DNA from: Populus alba
Taxonomy: Eukaryota; Streptophyta; Magnoliopsida; Malpighiales; Salicaceae
NCBI RefSeq assembly: GCF_005239225.2
Contig: NC_133284.1
Coordinates: forward strand, 37,228,927-37,292,926
Reading direction: 5' to 3'
Length of the DNA stretch: 64,000 nt
A program made the position numbers and the translations under genes. Below, in pieces: positions 11,362-24,663 of the stretch (its first letter is position 1; every line of letters begins with the position of its first letter). The notes beneath the pieces were generated by a model. The model had not been told where the DNA came from, searched no databases, and saw only the letters and a program-made list of their open reading frames with translations.

Positions 11362-12522
11362 TTCTTCTTCCATGCAAACTGCTGACTGCTTCGGTTTCAT
11401 TCCCAAGCAGGCATGGTATAGTAAATATTTATAATGGGACCACCATACGAGTTTGTGTGGCGATTGTCCAATTGGATTTTTGAATCTTTCTTTTTGAAGT
11501 TTAGCTTATCTAAGCAGTTGCAATTTTGAGAATGTATGGTTTTAAGGTAATTTTGGCGAGAGAGATATAAAACAAAGAACACCGGCAAGTGTATTTTTGC
11601 GTCTTGTCTCCGATTTGTGGTCTATATTGTGTTTCAATTCAATCTGTCCGGTACACGAATTTAGTTCTGTGGAAGTCATATGCTTGCTCCCTTCGTGTCT
11701 TTTCTTCTTTTCCTCAACTTTCAGAAACTGGGATGGCCTATGAAGCTTTGATTCAGTGATGATGGACTGACTCCACGGTCAAGGCTGGAGCTCCAAGAGT
11801 TAAGAGGTTTCTAGATTCAAACCCCGCCCTCCTAGAACGATAATGACAGGAGAAAAGAAAAACAGTAGCTACTCAAATGGCGGCAGCTGAACCTTGATTT
11901 GAACTAATTGTTCGCATCTGCAGGCTTGCCAAGTCTTTTTGAACATCTATGTCGTTCCATGAGCCTCCAAAAAGACTATGGCGCTTTAATAACCCTAACA
12001 CCTTGTCGTAGGAATATTGAGCTCCTTGAGAAATGTTCTGAAGACCAGCTTCAGATACAGAAGTATGCATAAGGGATGCTAACTTCCACGTCAGTTACAA
12101 TGGCACTCTGTCAACCCGGTTTTGGACCATACAAATTCCAAACACTATCAGGGCAAGTTGGCAACTTGGTTTTTAGCTTCAAGACCCGAACATAGCTTGT
12201 GCAAGCTAATACACATGCCTAAAAATTCAGGAATTAATTAAAACAAACAATACCTGTTTCATGAAGCACTTTATCAGTTGAGATTTAAGAATCACAATTA
12301 AGGGTCATGAAAAGAGAAATTTATCTTCAAAATGCTAAAACAGGCACTCCATTTCTACATGAAGGATTGAGATGTTCTCTAAAGCTACACGATTTGCATT
12401 TTCCTTTTTTACAAGTACAAGATAACCAAATGGACCCAAAACTTGACTGCTGATTTACTACTATAAAGCAAACAAAGCTAATCATACATTATTTGTATAG
12501 ACATGTGAATTTACATATATAG
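11362..12522. other. Convergent 3' intergenic region
   Basis: This holds the 3' UTR of the adenylate kinase-like gene (plus) and that of the NT-C2 gene (minus), which converge here. An ATG-started minus-strand frame of 65 codons (11873-12070) encodes a hydrophilic peptide I do not recognise. It may be chance or an exon remnant. Confidence 0.5.
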
Positions 12523-15500
12523 TTACTCACTGTTCATCCATATCTCTCTGAGAAGTTCATATCTGATGGTATTGTCAATGCCCTTCTTTGATTTCCAGCT
12601 GGGCTTTGTTGGGGCAGGTGAAGACCGCACCCCATCAAGTATGATCGAAGCCAAAGGTGAATTCAATTCATCAAGCTCATCATCACTGGTGTAGGATTTT
12701 CTGACAATTGAGGAGCCACTTTTTCTCAGCTTAGATTGACTTCCAAACTCTCCAATGATTTTGGCAATGGAAGCTGTTGAAGGTGGTAAATAGATCGGAG
12801 GAGCTGCAATGCATGGTACCGTTGTGACAGACTCCTCTCCAGCCTCAATAGCATCCTAAATGAAATTAAAAAAAAAAAAGAGAGATGATTGCTTATGATC
12901 TCGTAATGAGCTTATTCCTGGTGGTGATACCACAGTACTCTTAAATCAGCTAATTCACGGTGGCAAGAATACATAGCACTCTTAAAATGTAGTATAGACA
13001 AGAGGATGCAATTTGATCTATGTGGTTCTAGCTAGCTTTAAAATAGAGCCAACTCAAGGTAGGCTTGTGGCCAATTCAAAACCAGCAAATTAATCATTGG
13101 AACGGAGGGCAACAACTAATGCAGAATTCCGGGGGTCCCATTTTTTCTGTTCTTGTTTTAAGATCTTTTTGTGCAATTCTTTATGCAACGTTTCAGTAAT
13201 AACTAACAAGGATTTGGTCCCAGTTAAATCAATTACCAATTTACAACCAACATTTATATTTTTTAACCAATACCAACTCACTAACAACTTGCACCCTTAT
13301 AAAAAGATTCATGCTAAATGTCATCAGCCTCCAGGAACATGCCTGAGTAGAACCATTGATAAGTACAGAAGTGAAACATATCCATTCATTTTGAATGTGA
13401 CTAACCTCAGTGTCCAAGGCTTCAAATACAACATCTGGAATAGGATCTGGACAAAACTCGTCTAAGACAAAATCATCAAGAACCCTCTTGATCAATGGTG
13501 CAGCGAATGTGGGGCATACCTTCAAAAATAACATGATGTTTATTAAGGATTGAAAACATGGCTCATGCAAGTTTGAGATGAATGAAGGGTGTGAGTATGT
13601 CGAGCTTGCAATGAATATGAATAAATAGCATGAGTATGCCAAACCTCTTTTCTGATGGATTTACTTAAGAGCATGTCCTTTGGAAGCATCATGAGATCAC
13701 TTAATGCATTAAGGAGATGGAAAGGCTTGAATGTTGTGTCTGGTCTCTCATCAGTCTCATCGTTTTCATTGTCATCTTCAAGCAAGTCATCATCATCCAT
13801 ACCAAATAGATCAGTCAGCCATCTTGACCAGTTCCCAATCTGATATTTTCAAAAAGTACCAAGGAAAGTTACTACATTAATGACAGTCATAGAAAACCTT
13901 AAACACCCTCTCCAATGATACAGGTTAATGGGTTTCAAATTGGTGTCTCTTATCATCAAGTCTAGTCTTTGGTATGAATAGGATTTACCAACTTGTGAAG
14001 ACAAATGGACATGCAGCATCAAAATATCATATGCATGCATGGTATGTAGATGTTTTTCTTAGCATGAACCTCTTTTCCCTTTCTTTCTGTCTTTCTTTTT
14101 TTTTTTTTCCCGTGAGAAGCATGACATGGATTATTCAAATGTGGAAATAAGAGGAGAAAAACAGGTCACGTCTAGCACAACTTTTGGAGATGTCGGATGG
14201 TATCTGAACTGTCCTCCCCTTCAATTTTGAAAAAGGAAAGGAAAAGGAGACATGTTTGGCTCCCATTTTACAACTAAATGGTTGCAAATTTAAGAGAGGT
14301 AGCAATAAAAGACCAAAATGAAGGTCAAACTCTAAAAGATAACAGCAACAAGTTCCCTTAGGTTAGGCTTCCGTGTCAGAACTTTATCCTCACCACATTT
14401 TTCAGTTGTGCACCAGCCCCAAAGCTCGATGACCCTGCTGGAATTGGGAGAACTTTTGGATCACTGATGGGATCAGATACTGGATCGGTTGGGATCTCAT
14501 CAACAGATTCACGAAGGATAGCATTGAACATTGCCACATCTAATCTAGCTACGCATTGCTCCATTATCTAGAAACATAATAGTAATATATTATCATGCCA
14601 TATTGTTTGCAGAAACAAATTATCAATAGTTGGAAAAGCATAATCAAAGACAACTAATATTAGTTAACAAATGAAAATTAGTTGAAACAAATATCAGCTA
14701 ACATGCTGTCAACAACCATATGAGTTCAACAATTCAGCATTCTTGTTTTCAGATGATATTTCAAATATTCCTCCATCTACACAGTAAAAGCAACACCATA
14801 TGTTTTTCACGTTCAAAGAATTCCATTGTAAGCTATGTTGGTTGTTCACATGCTATAACTTGTCAGTGGTATATAAAAACACATTAACTTTGATGACACC
14901 ATTGAAATTTATAGATTTACCAGTCTTGCCAGCACAGGTAAACAGCCACATTCATGGCCTCCAGCTCGAACAGGACAAAGTCTTTCACAGGCATCTTTGA
15001 ATGCCTTCTTCCAATGCTCTAATGAAATGTTCCCTTGGTCTTCGTGAACCAACCTTGATGTCCTTCCAAGGTTTTTCTTAGAGCCAGAACTATCAAGTTG
15101 AGCAATTTCCTTTGTAGCAGCAGCTTGCATGTGTGGGGTCAGAGTCTGGTGCAGAACCATGAAAAAGATTCATGTCAAGTAATATTAAAGAAGCAGAGTT
15201 TTAATATTTTAAAATAATAGTGCAGTTAATGAGAAATCAACAAAGACAAGGGAGAACAGGATGAATTAATGAAGAACCTGCCACCAGATTGATTCAATGG
15301 TGCGGGAGAAGATCCAAGCTTCAACTCTTTCCAGTGCAGATGTAAATACATGCGGGTCCTCCCAGTCACTGGAATCTTCATAAAGACCATTCTTATTTCC
15401 CTTTCGGCTGGGAGATACCTCTTTCCATTTCAATGAAGATGATATGATCTTGTTTCCCTTCCTTTCCGTATGTTGTCCTGAAGAAATTTTGCTTTCTGTA

Positions 15501-18207
15501 TCACCAATAGTTTGGCTTATAATTGTCCTCAAAACAACTGAGTTTGATAACCAAAATGTCAACCTGTATTTAGAGTAAAAGCATGAAACATGAGCTTGCA
15601 AAATAATTTTGAGAATATCAGTTAGATAGTAAAGAAAGTAGCAGTAGAAAGAATAGTAGCACAGGTGACATGGTTTTTTAAACAATTATATTTCCACCAC
15701 AGGATGTTTTCAGGTTGAAAAACACATCATGGTTCACGGCCAGGGTTGTGGTGTTCCAGTCAAAATAAAATGATTTTCTTTTGTCCTTCTTTGGCTCCAA
15801 TATTGTTGTGGAGTCGGGTCAGGTAATTTAGCCTTTGTAAGGAAGATACTATATTCACTTGGTCAAACCAGAATAGATAACTTCTTGGGTCCAACATGTA
15901 ACTTTGATGGGAATCCAACTTCACATACTTTAGAATATCAAAATAAATGATGGTTGCATGGTGAAAGATTCCTGGAGATTTAGAAATGGATGTGAATTAG
16001 AAATACCTAGGGACGTCATTTCCACATGCTTTTGCAACCAGAACTAGTCCTGAAATGGCACTTCTTGCTGCAGTAGCTCTTCTTGACTGGAAACTTTCTC
16101 TACAAGCATGAAGATATAGTCTAGAAAGGCGGCGAGCCGGAGCATGAACCTTACTCATGGAACTTCCATGCTCAGCAACAACAGAGTAAAGAGAAGCCTC
16201 AATAGCAGCAGCTTCTTTCAACTCTCCCTCGAGCATCTTTATTTTGTGTTCCAATTGCTGGATCTTGCCATCTAAAATGGTTGTTCGGGTATCTTTCGGA
16301 TAAATCTTTGCATTTTTTCTTTCATTGAAGCCAAGGCTCCCAGCACTGTGATGTACATCTCTCATCAGACCAACTTCATTGTGCTGATTTCTGCTACCAA
16401 ATCCATTGCTCCTCAGTGAGTCTGATGATGACCTTACAGATTTCACATGCTTTAATCTATCAATTTTGAGGATATTTCCCTTCATATCAAAGCCCCCGGG
16501 TGAAGTAAATGTATCACTCCCCAGTGAGTCGTCATCTCTAGCATCATATGGAAAATTATCAATTGGTTCATCTTCTGAGAATTGCTTTTGCTCTTCCCCA
16601 TTCTGACTGTGCTCTTCATTTACTTGAAAATCACCAGAGATTGTATTGCCAAGCTTTGCACCCACGTGGGGATTATCATCTGAAGATGTATTCTCATTAT
16701 TGTTCTGGAAAATATCACCTCTCCTAATTGTGGTGATGCTATTAGTCACCTTTCCATGAACTTCCTGCCGGAAATCCTGATGGCCATTGCTTCTCTTGCT
16801 GGTATTAGCCTCTTCATCTTTGCTTTTGTAAGTGAAGGATGGGGAAGAAGAATGAACACTTTGAGCAACATCATCTTTCAGAATTGACGATGGACTAGAG
16901 ATAGCAGAGTTCATTACAGAAGCATGACCATTGACTGGGCTCCCAACATCAGATGATAAATCTAAGGATGACGAATAAGATGAACTTCTTTTCAGCTTTT
17001 CTTGTGGTGCAGTATGTTTTTCCATCTCAATCTGTGAAGCTGCAGTAGGCTCCTTGTTAACAAGGTGCTTGCTCTCTGTCATTCTGACTGATCCATTCTG
17101 CAATTCAATATGAAGGGTTAACTTATCTGTTAGTTACAATGGAAACTAATTTCACAGGATGGCCATCCAGATGCGGAAATGCAAGAGGCTGTTCCTTTTA
17201 CAGGTCCTGACAGAGGAATAGCATGTTGCAAAACATAATTGCTGAAAACTAGAAATAAGCTGTCTTGACAGGATTTGATAAGAACCTGAAGATGATTGGT
17301 AATTATTCAAATCTGGTTCATTTCTGAAGTTTCTGGATAATGGTGGATCTTATTGATTGAACACTGTTATTATTTTTTAATGGTAGCAGTGATGGTAAAA
17401 CCTTTTTTGTTTGTTTATTTTTTTGAGGAGTCATAAAAGTAGAAAGTTGATGAAGGCCAAAATGGTTAACTGATAAATAGGTTCAAAATTGAATACTTGA
17501 TTTGAAAAGTGAATCCAAAGAAAGAAACTGAGTACCTCATCATTTTGAGGAGGCAAACCCCCATTTGCCAGAGATGAGTGAGATGAAACATCATCATCAG
17601 TGAAAGAGGCAACCTCAGCTTCTTCAGCATATCCTTCGTTCATTAATGCTGAAACTGATTCACCGCCATTCTTGTCCATTGATACCCCTTTTGATAAGGA
17701 TGAGGAGGTAGTGTGGCCCTTATCAATTGGCTGGATTTTAAAGTACAAAATAGGCTGAGGTGTGCTCCTAAAGCTCCGCTTGCTGTTTACTGGAGCAGTT
17801 AGGCTTATAGTTTCCTTGATGACACCATAATCTGCCAAGTCTACAACAGCAGTTGCCAGCAATTGAGCCTTATCCCTTCGAGGCTCATACAAATTGAATT
17901 CTAAGCAATTCTTCTGGAAGGTATCAGTATCCTTGCCTTTGACAGGCACTTCCCTCAACAAAGTCACAGGTAATCTAAAAGACTCATTGAACTCAATTTT
18001 CCCCTCACCAACAACAGTCCCAAGTGAAGGAACAACAGTGTTGGTAGACCCAGAATTGCGATCGCCATTTTCCCACTGAATGAGGACTGAACGAAGGGAT
18101 CTCAGAGACTGAGATGGAGGCCAAGGCTTAATATCCTCAATGTGCACTAAATAATTAACCTGAACTGAGGAGCTTCTCCTGTTCTTTCCATTCATACCTA
18201 GAACCAT
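12523..18207 (-). CDS. NT-C2 (EEIG1/EHBP1 N-terminal) protein with dilute-like C-terminal region
   Basis: There are eight coding exons (minus order): 17536-18207, 16007-17097, 15278-15563, 14921-15145, 14394-14567, 13645-13839, 13406-13519 and 12523-12855. All have GT-AG borders and give 1029 aa. Residues ~10-165 form an N-terminal C2-like domain ('VNYLVHIEDIKPWPPS', 'VLIQWENGDRNSGST', 'LEFNLYEPRRDKAQLLATA'). A long Ser/Asp/Asn-rich linker (~165-490) follows, then a short coiled coil at ~500-525 ('KIQQLEHKIKMLEGELKEAA'). The conserved C-terminal part includes 'RLSRLYLHACRE', 'LTFWLSNSVVLRTIISQ', 'AWIFSRTIESIWWQ', 'VARLDVAMFNAILRES' and 'IGNWSRWLTDLFG'. This resembles the dilute/cargo-binding fold of class V/XI myosins without a motor. 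The NT-C2 domain is known as a membrane- or trafficking-linked module, so a scaffold for organelle or vesicle movement is plausible but inferred. Confidence 0.9.
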
Positions 18208-19440
18208 TTCTGAGCATACACTTGAAATCCACCAAATCCAAACACCGTGGCAATGTGGTTATGGTTGTTTAATTATACAGCCTAGAACTCCAAGATCCTA
18301 AAATTCCAGAAGGCATATAAAACTCAGATGTTAAAGAATTTCACAGCTTTACAAATATAAGGGTAAAATCAGAACCAGACAGTGTACAGATTAATGACAC
18401 AAAAGAATTTTTCTATTCAATTGCTAATGAAAGGAAAGAAAAGGAACTGAAACATTTTATATCATTTCTTTATTTCTTAGTACAGAAAATTGTGAAATCT
18501 CACTCAAGCTTAGATGAGCTTAACTATTCCCCTTACTTGAGTTTAAAACCCAGAAATTAAGAAACACTCAGAATGTTCTAATCTTTCCTTTCACAGCATT
18601 TTCTCAACAACCAAGCAGAGCAACATGCACCTCCTACCAACAAAGTTTAAGCCGAACATTGTAAAGTCTCATTAAAGATAAAAATTCACAACTCCAAGGC
18701 TATGAAGACAAAAACAAAAATTCCTCACAATTTTTTTTTAACAAAAAAAGCAGAGCAAGATATGTCTTCACATCCTTGAAAGAACTAATTTTGAATAATA
18801 TCTGCATGGTAAAATTTCCAAATAATGGAAGAAAAAACTAGTAACAATTACAGCAATTACTGAACAAAATTGAAACTCATTTTTAGCTCATTAAACTGCT
18901 GCAAGTAAAAAGAACATTAAACATGAAGAAAATAAATAAATAAAACAATACTACAAAGAAACGTCGAGAAATCCTAAACAAATCTAACAAAACCAAAATG
19001 CAACAAGTTTCTTAGTCATTTTATCATGGTAACACTACTAGATCCACATAAAAACACATACCCAAAACTTATCCATAAAAGAAATGTCAACTTTCAACAA
19101 GAGCTAGCAAGTACGAAAGGGAAACATTAAAATGCAGGTATCAAAAAAAAAAAGAAAAAAAGAGGAAAGAAACCTTAGTATTATAGTAAATTTGTATGTA
19201 TGGAACGGATGAAAATGAAATTACAAAAAAAATTAGCATTTTGATGGACTCACCTACTACCAGAGATTTCGCAGGATTTAGAGAAACTACAGAATCTTCT
19301 CTTTCGGATTTTTTGTCATTGGTCAAGCTAGTTCTTAACTCTTTCTCTCTGTTTGTGACTGTCAGAGGAAGCTTGTGTGTGTTTCTGTGTTGAGTGAGCA
19401 AGGCAGATAAAAAAAGAGAATGTCTTGTCTGGTAATAAGA
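18208..19440 (-). promoter_or_regulatory. 5' leader and leader intron of the NT-C2 gene
   Basis: A GTGAGT donor at 19253 (minus) follows a C/T-rich, exon-like block (~19254-19400). This suggests a non-coding first exon joined to a splice acceptor just upstream of the ATG at 18207 (candidate AGs lie within 30 bases). The ~1 kb between them lacks coding potential. This is inferred from sequence only. Confidence 0.5.
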
Positions 19441-20488
19441 CATTCATAAAAATAAATAAATAAATAGAAAGCAAAGCCGACACCAACATACAAAATTTAC
19501 CTAATTATTTATATATTTGATTAATTATATTCGAAGGAATTAGCTTAACAATGGATGGTTGTTTGCTATCATTTACGGTTTTAATTTTCTCTTTAAAATA
19601 ATAGAAATGAAAAAAGGAATTTTACTTGCCTTAGAAAAACTGTAAACTCATGCTAAATCTTCTAAAAATCAATTTATTTTGTTTTGATAAATTTTAATAA
19701 TTTGGTTGCAGTTTTTGGTTTCAAGAATAACAAATATACTAAAATATATGGGAGAATCACAATGGTTCCGGTATTTTTTTTTTTAATTGTTGGTTTGTAC
19801 AGAATGGTTACATAATTTACTATTAAAATAATATTTTTAATTAAAAATATACATGTTCTACGAGTAAGACACGTTGTGTTTTTTAGACAACGACTATGTC
19901 ATCTTTCAATGATCGAAAAATGGATTTCATCATATAAAATAATTCCTAGCCATCTCATCTTTCATCATACGTAGCATATGTAGTCTAAATATTCTCGGTT
20001 TATCGTCGATAATCTTTTTTTTCCCTTCATTTCTTTCTCCTACCATAACAAATATATTATGGTTCTTAGTGCTATTGGTATTTCAGATTCGATCATATTA
20101 GTTTTATTTTTATTTTATTTTTGTTAAAGTTTTATGTGTTTTTATTTTAACCCTTGGTTTCTAATTTGTATATATAATGATTTTCGATTTAATCCTTTTA
20201 CTTTTAATTTTTAATTTTTGTCTCTTTATTCTTTTGACAAAGTTTTTATGGCTTTCAGTTTTATTCTTCAAATTAAATATATAATTTTGGTTTTTTCAAT
20301 GATAATAATAATGATTTCACTTTGGTCCATCTTTTTTTATCTTTTATTATTTTTCTTGATATTTTTGTTAAAGTTTTTATTGTTTTTAATCATGTCCTTC
20401 TGATCAAGCTCAAGGTTTTTATTTTTTTCAATAATAATGATGATGGTGATACCGATGATTATTATTATGTTTAGTTAAAAAAATAGTA
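19441..20488. other. AT-rich intergenic DNA, T-rich on the plus strand
   Basis: No gene is seen. Long T-rich runs at 20090-20420 create a spurious hydrophobic frame and no more. Confidence 0.5.
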
Positions 20489-20518
20489 ATAATGATGATA
20501 ATGACGACGACGACGACG

Positions 20519-20550
<32 letters not shown>
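20489..20550. repeat. Compound trinucleotide microsatellite
   Basis: The order is (GAT)n/(AAT) mixed units, then five GAC units, then about ten AAT units. Related GAT/ATT units extend loosely leftwards from about 20433. Confidence 0.9.
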
Positions 20551-20551
<1 letters not shown>

Positions 20552-21009
20552 GTTGTTAAGAAAATAGTAATGATGATAATGAAATATTATTTATTTTTTA
20601 TATAAATAATATTTTTTCTCATATTGAAGAGACATATTTAATCTTACTTGTACAAAAAATTAGATAGATATCACATGGTCATGGGAAAAAAAAAAGGATT
20701 AAAATATGTTTAATAATAAGATTCAACTACTTTTTTAAACTGTATTTTACTTAAAAATATTAAAATAAAATCTTTATAAAAAATTATTTATAATTTTACC
20801 TTGTTAATATAAAAAAATAAAGAATATTAATGTATTATATTTTTAATTAAAACATATTTTTTCCATATAACCAAGCACACTAAAAGAAGTGTTGATATAG
20901 ATGCCGGACAGCCACGTTCATATTAGAAGAGTTTTGTCGTTTATCTCTTTGTTTACAGAATGATACCTCGGGACCAGATTCACTTTTCCCACATAAATTA
21001 ACTATTTGA
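20551..21009. other. AT-rich intergenic DNA
   Basis: This contains a possible very decayed MITE-like stretch at 20715-20880 ('aaaatattaaaataaaatc...aagcacact'). No gene is seen. Confidence 0.35.
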
Positions 21010-21360
21010 TTAAAAAAGGTTAGCTAAGGAGTATACGTAACGTGTTTATATGAGAGTTTGTAAAGCACGCACGAATCATGCACCGACGGCAGTAGGGCCC
21101 AGTGGGCCCGGTGGGCTAATGATGACTGAGAGTCTGGTAAAGAGCGATCCAACTTAACGGCCGCGAGTACAAGAGTAACCTCACTGGAGTGAATTGACAA
21201 CTCACGTTGAGTTGCTGCGCGTGGGAGTTAGTGGTTCCGTCGCTTTCATACTTGGCTGTCTGTATTCGCCGACATGATTTATTTAGGCGTCACCAATGCT
21301 GTTTCAGTCAAGAACACGCGCCTCCACGCTAGCTATAATTGGCAATAGAGGATTGCATTC
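21010..21360. other. GC-rich non-coding island
   Basis: Base composition rises sharply against the AT-rich flanks, with phrases such as 'gggcccagtgggcccggtggg', 'aacggccgcgag' and 'gcgcctccacgctagc'. No frame longer than about 60 codons crosses it and no tRNA or rRNA signature is visible. It could be the promoter or relic of a lost gene, or a non-coding RNA locus. Confidence 0.5.
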
Positions 21361-22739
21361 ATGTGTTACAAAAGTAGGATGGAAGTTTCACTCAATCCAT
21401 ACGGACATCTAACTTCTTCTTTGTTTTTCCAAACTAGCACAGTAAAAAATAATAATTAAAGATTTTTTTTTAGTAATTATTTGGTATTAGAGGTAATGTG
21501 GTAATTTAATAAATAAAATAAAAAACAAAAAAAATAATAAAGCGCGTGTTGTTGCTCCGCTGTTTTCGTGTTGCATGTGCAGATGACACTGACAGTTAAA
21601 AATTGATGTCCATGGCGTCATTGCATTCCTTGAGGCATCATCTTCCTCATGTGGATTAATTTATTTTATTATTTAAGTTAATTTATAATTATGAATATAT
21701 GTTCAGTAATTATTATTATTAAAAAATATGTAAAATTAGTATGTTAATGTCTTTTAATATTGTATATAATATATCTTTATCAAATACTAAGTGATATATA
21801 ATATAAGTCATGATGTGTGATGTAACTTTGTTGAAGTATATGATGTAAGTCAATTTAAAAAAACAAAAAAAAAATATTTAAATTCAACGGCATATTCATT
21901 ATTTCTTAATATAATATAGATCTTGAATAATAATAATAATAATAATAATTTTTTATTATTATTATATATAACCATGCTAATCACTATCTATTAATTATTA
22001 CATATTATTATTGATGTTTAGTGGAATGATTCTACATGTAGTATTAGAAAAATGAGATTATTAAATATATGGGATTTTTTATACTAATTATTAGGGATGT
22101 GATTTTATGAGGTGCTATGAAAAATTTAAAGAGAATTTTTTTTTTTAAAAAAAAAATCCAGGACAGGTCGAGTCGGTTACTAGAAAGATCCTTCAGCTCA
22201 TTTGATCCAATTTGAGCGGATGCAAGTGATGATTATGAGCATACCTAGTCAAGTGTGGTGCATAAAAAACCACTTCGACCTAACCCTAACATAGTCAAGT
22301 GATGATCTATTGTCATTTCCTAAATAGATTCAACTTCATTTTCACAACTCCTAACATGCTTTGCTTATAATTTAGAATAGAAATCAGCCTCGGCACTCGT
22401 GTTTTGCGGCAGAATTTGATTTTTTTGGGTAAAAAATAATATTTGGATTTTGAAATTGAGTGAAAAATAACATAAAAATCGATCACAACAAACCTGTTAT
22501 CGCAATAATTAGAGCTGAGCTAACCTAATATATCTCACCAAATACATTGCTCATATCATATAAGTGGAATAACTCGATAAAAAAATTAAAAGAATTATAA
22601 AGTCTTTTTTTATATAAAAAAAAAACATCATCTTAACTTTTCAATCTCATGACCCAAATTATTAGATTTAAAGTATTTAATTTGAAAAAACCATGAAATT
22701 CAATTCACAATCAATCATATATAAAAGGATGAAATTTAA
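21361..22739. other. AT-rich intergenic DNA
   Basis: There is an (AAT)n run at about 21927-21965. A low-GC stretch at 22150-22500 is less repetitive but carries no recognisable gene. Confidence 0.45.
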
Positions 22740-23290
22740 AAAAGAATTTCAGTTATACAAAAGAGTTTTTTTTTTTAAATAGCAATTAAAAAAATAAAGA
22801 TCAAAATTAAAATACAAATTAAATTTTATACTTAATTGAATGGTGAAATTAAAAAAAAAAAACAATTTGGTAAAAGGACAATTTTTTTTTTAAAAAAATA
22901 AGGCTCAAAATTGACATAAAAAATAAAAATAATGATGTAATTAAAGTGTGAAATTAAAAGGAATAATAATTTTTACAAAATGATCAAAAAGAAAATTATA
23001 AATCAAAACAATGAGACAAAGTGAAAAACATAATACCATCAATTTGAATTAAAAGATAAAATTAAAAACTAATAAAACTTTTACAAAAAGACTAAGGTAA
23101 AAAACTAGAAATCTAAAAAATAAGGACCAAATTAGAGCATATAATATTTGATAAATTGGATTTAAAAATGAAATTGAAAAAAAAATAAAACTTCTACAAA
23201 AGAGCAAAAAATTAAAAATTAAAATAATAAAAATTAAAGTTGAAATACTAATAACTAAAAGAGTTAAGTTGTAAATTTCAACAAAAAAAA
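22740..23290. repeat. Degenerate ~110 bp tandem repeat, about five units
   Basis: Variants of 'aaataaaacttttacaaaaagac' recur near 22752, 22866, 22972, 23079 and 23192. Most are followed by 'aaggaccaaattag'- and 'gaaattaaaa'-type phrases. The spacing is 106-114 bases. Confidence 0.75.
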
Positions 23291-24663
23291 AAAAAAAACT
23301 CATTAGCAATAAATTAGACCACTAGATGAGTTGCACTTGTATGTCATTTAAAAAAAAAAATTAGGGCTTGTTGAGGTCAGAATCCGACTTGAAAGTCACA
23401 TCATCTCCACCCTCCTGTACTTGAAGCTCACAATTGAAGTTGAAGGCACAAAAATCAGTCTGAGATGGAGGGTTAATTTTACAGGAGCTTGAAAATGACT
23501 TGTGCTCTGCCACTCATGACCCAGCTACCTGTAAGGTGCACCGACCCATTCATAAGAACTTGACCAAGATGTAGCTCCATGCATCTACAAGGAGGTCGGC
23601 CTTCGACTCAAAGCAAAAATGGTTCAAGCAGCGGTTGAAAAGTCTCTGTCCAGATGATCAAAGATTATGCATTACTCCCTATTTCTCTTATCTATTGTGA
23701 TTATAATGTATTATAATCTCCTGGGAAACATAAATTTCCTCATTTATCTTTGATTTTAAGATTAAAATTAGTAATATATTTTTTTTCAGGTAGGATTTGA
23801 CAGCTCTCCTTTCCCTTATTTTTAAAGCTTCACAGGTATGTCTACCTGATGACAAAATCTCCACAGCAACCATCAACATAGGAACAAAAAAAAAAGATGG
23901 CTGCAACCGACACTTTTGACCCCTTTATTTGATGATACTTGTACAACTGGCAACATGTTCAACATAAATTAGTAGAGCAACCTTAGCTTAAAGTCGAGCA
24001 AGTTGGAGATGATGTTTGAAATCAACATAAAATGGGTTCTTCCCACATGTTAAGCCATGGCAGGTCAAGACTCAAGGGACAAAGATCATGTCATGTCAGA
24101 AACCACCAAGTGTAAGAGCTTTGGGTGCATTTGAAGTCATCATTTCGACCAGAAACCAGTGGTGAATAGGAAGGCTTTGTCTCTTAAGACACAAGCTACA
24201 CTGCCAATACCTCAACCTGGATATGGTATAAGTTCTCCATGACAGGCTTCAATTCTCAAAGAATACATATAATTTCTATTCTTGTTTTGTTCTGGTTTTA
24301 CAGTCAGATGGTATAATCAAATTGCTATTTCAAAGAATGTTGAAGCAGCACCATCCCTTGAAGATTACTAGTTACAGTCCATTTCAGTCCTTAAATTTCC
24401 CATAACCAAATATTTGAAGCTTTGAGCAGCTGGAATTGCTATTTCAAAAGGAAGAATTCAGCTATGCTTAAGGTCAACCACTCAAGTATGACATTTACAA
24501 CTTTTACATTTCTAAATCTGAAGGAAATAAACCTGCCTGAGCATATACCTACCTTACGTGTTTACAGAGCCCCTTCCACATGGCTGTATTTGCTTTTTAT
24601 CAGCTAAAGCTTAATCTCAGGTATAGCACTGCACATGAATAACAACTATGACGTCGAATCTGA
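23291..24663. other. Downstream flank of the receptor-like gene
   Basis: The stretch 23360-23650 is near-normal in GC and looks like single-copy sequence. Short open stretches occur on the minus strand, but none forms a recognisable protein. The part next to 24664 should include the 3' UTR of the receptor-like gene. Confidence 0.45.

Noticed and set aside
13097..13465. 122-codon plus-strand frame
   Set aside because: It is antisense to a well-supported exon and intron of the NT-C2 gene.
20218..20403. Hydrophobic plus-strand frame
   Set aside because: It is produced by T-rich low-complexity DNA; repeated Phe/Leu/Ile codons reflect composition only.
23049..23309. Hydrophobic minus-strand frame
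   Set aside because: It lies in the 110-bp degenerate AT-rich array, and its composition explains it.
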